From Dellaglioa kimchii (GTDB lineage Bacteria > Bacillota > Bacilli > Lactobacillales > Lactobacillaceae), in the NCBI RefSeq assembly GCF_046115505.1, contig NZ_CP170736.1:558001-622000 (forward strand): a stretch of 64,000 nucleotides of DNA, written 5' to 3'. Shown here piece after piece: positions 61,489-64,000 of this stretch (position 1 is its first letter; the number at the start of each line of letters is the position of its first letter). A program made the translations under genes and the position numbers. The notes beneath the pieces are model-generated. The model was given only the letters and a program-made list of their open reading frames with translations, was not told the DNA's origin and did no database searches.

Positions 61489-61665
61489 ATGAAAAACTTT
61501 TCAAAAGGTTTCTTAGTCGGAACTGCCGCAACTGTAGGCGCATTAGTTGGTAGCGTCTTTGCCTTTAAAAAAACTGTTGTTGCACCCATCGAAGAAAAAG
61601 AACAAATGATTGAAGAAAACCGTAAACGTGCAACTCGTAAGAGCCGTTCATCACACCATTCATAA
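61489..61665 (+). CDS. DUF3042 family small protein
   Basis: The 58-residue protein starts at ATG 61489 with SD AAGGAGG. It has a single hydrophobic segment (KGFLVGTAATVGALVGSVFAF, quoted in part; about 5-24) then a charged helix and a basic tail. It matches DUF3042, found in Lactobacillales, of unknown function. It stands alone between the divergent glpQ-like gene and a shared terminator. Confidence 0.88.
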   Translation: MKNFSKGFLVGTAATVGALVGSVFAFKKTVVAPIEEKEQMIEENRKRATRKSRSSHHS

Positions 61666-61670
61666 ACTAA

Positions 61671-61709
61671 TAAAAGCATTGAAGAATTTTCATTCTTCAA
61701 TGCTTTTTC
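61671..61709. terminator. Bidirectional terminator, DUF3042 gene / rhodanese gene
   Basis: AAAAGCATTGAAGAAT pairs perfectly with ATTCTTCAATGCTTTT around TTTC. T-runs extend on both strands. Confidence 0.9.
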
Positions 61710-61712
61710 TTT

Positions 61713-62120
61713 TTAACGTTTTTTTGTTCTACCATCCCATTTTGAAAATCCTGTTTTCAAAATAGTAATATCTGTGTAGCCTTGTTTGTGTAATTTATAG
61801 GCTGCTCGAGTACTAATTGATTTGCCTTGATCATACAAGTAAAGAGGTAGATCTTTTCTTAAACCACCAATCGCTGTTTTAAATTGAGAATAGGGAATAT
61901 TTCTTGCTCCCATAATATGAGAAGCATCAAATTCACTTTTTTCACGTAAATCAACAACTTGTGCCTTACGCATACCTTCATTAAATTCTTCATTTGTCAC
62001 TAATTTAGCTGCGCGGCGACCCATATACCAAAGATAAAATTGGTTACCAGCCAAGCCAACTAAAATAATAATCAAAACGATATTAATAATTAAACTAACT
62101 TTCACTGCTCCTAAAATCAT
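61713..62120 (-). CDS. Membrane-anchored rhodanese-like protein lacking the catalytic Cys
   Basis: The 135-residue protein has one N-terminal membrane helix (about 8-30) and a rhodanese domain (about 40-132) with VVDLREKSEFDASHIMGARNIPY. The active-site loop, normally CxxGxRS, reads DQGKSIS, so Asp97 replaces the sulphur-carrying cysteine. It therefore cannot act as a classical sulphurtransferase and may be a binding domain. It lies 20 bp after the glucokinase gene, a common Lactobacillales order. Confidence 0.88.
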   Translation of the reverse strand: MILGAVKVSLIINIVLIIILVGLAGNQFYLWYMGRRAAKLVTNEEFNEGMRKAQVVDLREKSEFDASHIMGARNIPYSQFKTAIGGLRKDLPLYLYDQGKSISTRAAYKLHKQGYTDITILKTGFSKWDGRTKKR

Positions 62121-62140
62121 ACTAGTTCTCCCCTCAATTA

Positions 62141-63112
62141 TTATTTAATAAACTGACGAGCAAGTGAAGCGGCACCAATAACGCCAGCTTCATTTCCTAA
62201 TTGTGCTAATTTTAATGATGTTGATGAACGAACTGTTGGGAATGAAAATTGTTTAAAGTATTTAGTAACTTGATCTAATAGGAACGTTCCAGCAGCAGAA
62301 ACACCACCGCCGATAACAATATATGCTGGATTTAACATATTACCTAAGTTACCACAAGCTAGTCCAAGATAATATGATACCTTATCAACGACCATTTTAC
62401 CTAAAACATCATTCTCTTTAGCTAAATCAAAAACTAATTTAGATGTAATTTCTTGTCCATCATCTAACATTTCTTTTAATTTTGATTGGCCAGCAAACTC
62501 TTCAGCCATATCACGAGCTACACGTACAACACCAGTAGCTGAAGCATATTGTTCTAAACAACCATGCTTACCACAAGTACACATGTAGCCATTAGGTTCA
62601 ACTGTAATATGGCCAACTTCGCCACCAGCACCAGCAACACCATGTAATAATGCACCATTGGCAATAATACCGCCACCAACACCAGTTCCAAGCGTGATGA
62701 AGGCAACTTCATCATCATTTTCGCCAGCGCCTTTCCAACGTTCACCTAAAGCAGCAACGTTGGCATCATTATCAATAGCAAACGGAATTTGTGTACCGGC
62801 TTCAATATCTGCTTGAACATTTTGTAATGTTTTCCAGTTCAAATTATATGCACCAATAACAGTTCCATCTGCACGATTTACTGTACCTGGTGAACCCATA
62901 CCGATTCCAACAAATTGATCAGCAGTCATATCAAATAGTCTGATGTGGTGATTAATTGAGGCAATGATATCTGGCACAATATGTGAGCCTTCATCAAGAA
63001 CGTTTGTTTCAATACTCCATTTTTGTTGAATATCGCCTGTTTCAGTTAGGATAGCGAATTTAACTGTTGTGCCACCTAAGTCGACACCAATTAATTTTTT
63101 TTCAATTACCAT
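62141..63112 (-). CDS. glk: ROK-family glucokinase
   Basis: Glucokinase phosphorylates glucose with ATP. The 323-residue protein has LIGVDLGGTTVKFAIL, the zinc motif CTCGKHGCLEQYAS, DNDANVAALGE and GTGVGGGIIANG, all ROK hallmarks. It is placed between yqgQ and the rhodanese gene, as in other lactobacilli and bacilli. Confidence 0.96.
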   Translation of the reverse strand: MVIEKKLIGVDLGGTTVKFAILTETGDIQQKWSIETNVLDEGSHIVPDIIASINHHIRLFDMTADQFVGIGMGSPGTVNRADGTVIGAYNLNWKTLQNVQADIEAGTQIPFAIDNDANVAALGERWKGAGENDDEVAFITLGTGVGGGIIANGALLHGVAGAGGEVGHITVEPNGYMCTCGKHGCLEQYASATGVVRVARDMAEEFAGQSKLKEMLDDGQEITSKLVFDLAKENDVLGKMVVDKVSYYLGLACGNLGNMLNPAYIVIGGGVSAAGTFLLDQVTKYFKQFSFPTVRSSTSLKLAQLGNEAGVIGAASLARQFIK

Positions 63113-63137
63113 TATTCAAATTCCTCCACTTACATTC

Positions 63138-63338
63138 TCAATTATTTTGTTCTTCAACTCGATGTTCATGAGATAGTACAATTTTAGCTCTAGCATAGAT
63201 TTTGTCATCAATCACTCCTGATCGATGTAAATTATCTAATTCCAATGCCATTAATTCAATATCCCACATACGTTTACCAACATAAACGTACACACCGAAT
63301 TGTTTCAATAGTTGTTGGACGTCATACAAATTTTTCAA
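63138..63338 (-). CDS. yqgQ: YqgQ family protein (DUF910)
   Basis: The 66-residue protein fits YqgQ: YDVQQLLKQFGVYVYVGKR, MWDIELMALELDNLHRSGVI. Small helical protein of unknown function, encoded between a rhomboid protease and glucokinase in Firmicutes, as here. Confidence 0.92.
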   Translation of the reverse strand: MKNLYDVQQLLKQFGVYVYVGKRMWDIELMALELDNLHRSGVIDDKIYARAKIVLSHEHRVEEQNN

Positions 63339-63358
63339 TTAACGGTCACCGCCTTAAA

Positions 63359-64000
63359 CTAGATACTATTAGAAATTCCAATTTTAATCAGAATTAAATT
63401 GATAATAATTAAAATAACGAATGCAGCTATCTGTTTAATATGACTGATTCGCGCCAATCTTGGTGCGCCTACAGTCGTTGCGATTAAGAATCCAGATAAA
63501 ATACCGCCAATATGAGCTGCATTATCTGTACTTGACGACATAAAACCAAACGCAAGATTTAACACAATGAATAGTAAAAATTGTTGCGACATTTGTCTAA
63601 AATAGGCACTTTCTCTAAAATTATCACCTAACATTAGGAATGCCCCAAATAAACCAAAAATAGCACCACTAGCGCCTGCCGAAATAGTATCTGGACTGAA
63701 CGTAAAACTTGCAATATTGCCAGCAATTCCAGCAAGTAAATAAATGCCCGTAAAACGCCAATGACCAAATAACATCTCGATTTGGATACCAATAAAATAC
63801 AATGTAACCATATTAAGGACAATATGTTCAAATCCAATATGTAAAAATATGGGATTAAATAATCGCCACCACTCGCCGTCCATGATCAGTGGATTATATT
63901 TAGCGCCAAATTCAATTAATACATTTGTGTCCTGACTACCACCAGCAAGTGTCATTGCGATGAAAACAATTGCTGATAATCCAATAAAAAAGTACGTCAT
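63359..64000 (-). CDS. gluP: Rhomboid family intramembrane serine protease (5' end may be cut)
   Basis: At least 213 residues are visible, with six membrane helices. Catalytic Ser lies in SAGASGAIFGLFGAF and catalytic His in DNAAHIGGILSGF; HIGFEHIVLNM in helix 2 carries the conserved oxyanion-hole region. An ATG falls exactly at base 64000, but family members often begin slightly earlier, so the true start may lie outside. It precedes yqgQ and glk. Confidence 0.9.
   Translation of the reverse strand: MTYFFIGLSAIVFIAMTLAGGSQDTNVLIEFGAKYNPLIMDGEWWRLFNPIFLHIGFEHIVLNMVTLYFIGIQIEMLFGHWRFTGIYLLAGIAGNIASFTFSPDTISAGASGAIFGLFGAFLMLGDNFRESAYFRQMSQQFLLFIVLNLAFGFMSSSTDNAAHIGGILSGFLIATTVGAPRLARISHIKQIAAFVILIIINLILIKIGISNSI

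Overview
The window looks like chromosome of an AT-rich lactic acid bacterium (order Lactobacillales, most likely a low-GC member of Lactobacillaceae). I infer this from conserved Firmicutes gene orders (rpsP-khpA-rimM-trmD-rplS, rnc-smc-ftsY, prkC with its phosphatase, xseA-xseB-ispA-tlyA-argR-recN, rplU-prp-rpmA, glnR-glnA), an L27 precursor with a cleavable N-terminus next to Prp protease, a DUF3042 gene and an OpuC-type osmolyte transporter. The species cannot be fixed from the sequence alone. Most genes lie on the minus strand.

Layout. 1-2.8 kb is a frayed accessory patch: a divergent PTS EIIC, two tandem hairpins, a small membrane protein, a decayed secreted-protein gene and short direct repeats that look like an old integration site. 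2.8-31 kb is core housekeeping: ribosomal proteins and tRNA/rRNA modification, SRP (ylxM, ffh, ftsY), chromosome segregation (smc), lipid synthesis (acpP, plsX, fakA), recG, rpmB, thiN, rpe, rsgA, the PASTA kinase/PP2C pair, rsmB, fmt, priA, coaBC, rpoZ and gmk. At 30.7 kb a small orphan gene sits behind a promoter with two LexA-type SOS boxes. 31-34.6 kb is the opuCABCD operon. 34.6-45 kb is again core: recN, argR, tlyA, ispA, xseB, xseA, folD, nusB, a second asp23 family gene, efp, pepP, rpmA, prp, rplU, then a TetR regulator.

A tRNA-Arg (TCT) gene at 45.8 kb marks the edge of an 8-kb accessory island (45.9-53.85 kb). All its genes read on the plus strand. It holds two Ltp-like surface proteins related to phage superinfection-exclusion lipoproteins, a TM2-SHOCT protein, a PH-like/DUF4429-type protein, an Ig-like membrane protein, a truncated phage ImmA-like gene, an ABM-fold monooxygenase, a SemiSWEET, a Ser-rich lipoprotein, a SIR2-type defence gene cut short by an IS3 remnant, and an ISL3 remnant. 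No integrase or repressor gene remains.

The most unusual signal is in the island's intergenic leaders. Seven of its genes, unrelated in sequence apart from the two Ltp paralogues, carry copies of three short modules. Module A is a near-identical 105-bp leader present twice. Module B is present five times: a helix capped by a T-loop-like hairpin, with compensatory changes between copies. Module C is a small hairpin present three times, twice directly after B. I know of no named RNA family that these match.

The right flank (54-64 kb) returns to core genes: a dimeric dUTPase, two uncharacterised conserved genes, glnA-glnR with a clear GlnR operator, ynbB, miaA, a glycerophosphodiesterase, DUF3042, a membrane rhodanese lacking its catalytic cysteine, ROK glucokinase, yqgQ and a rhomboid protease cut by the window end.
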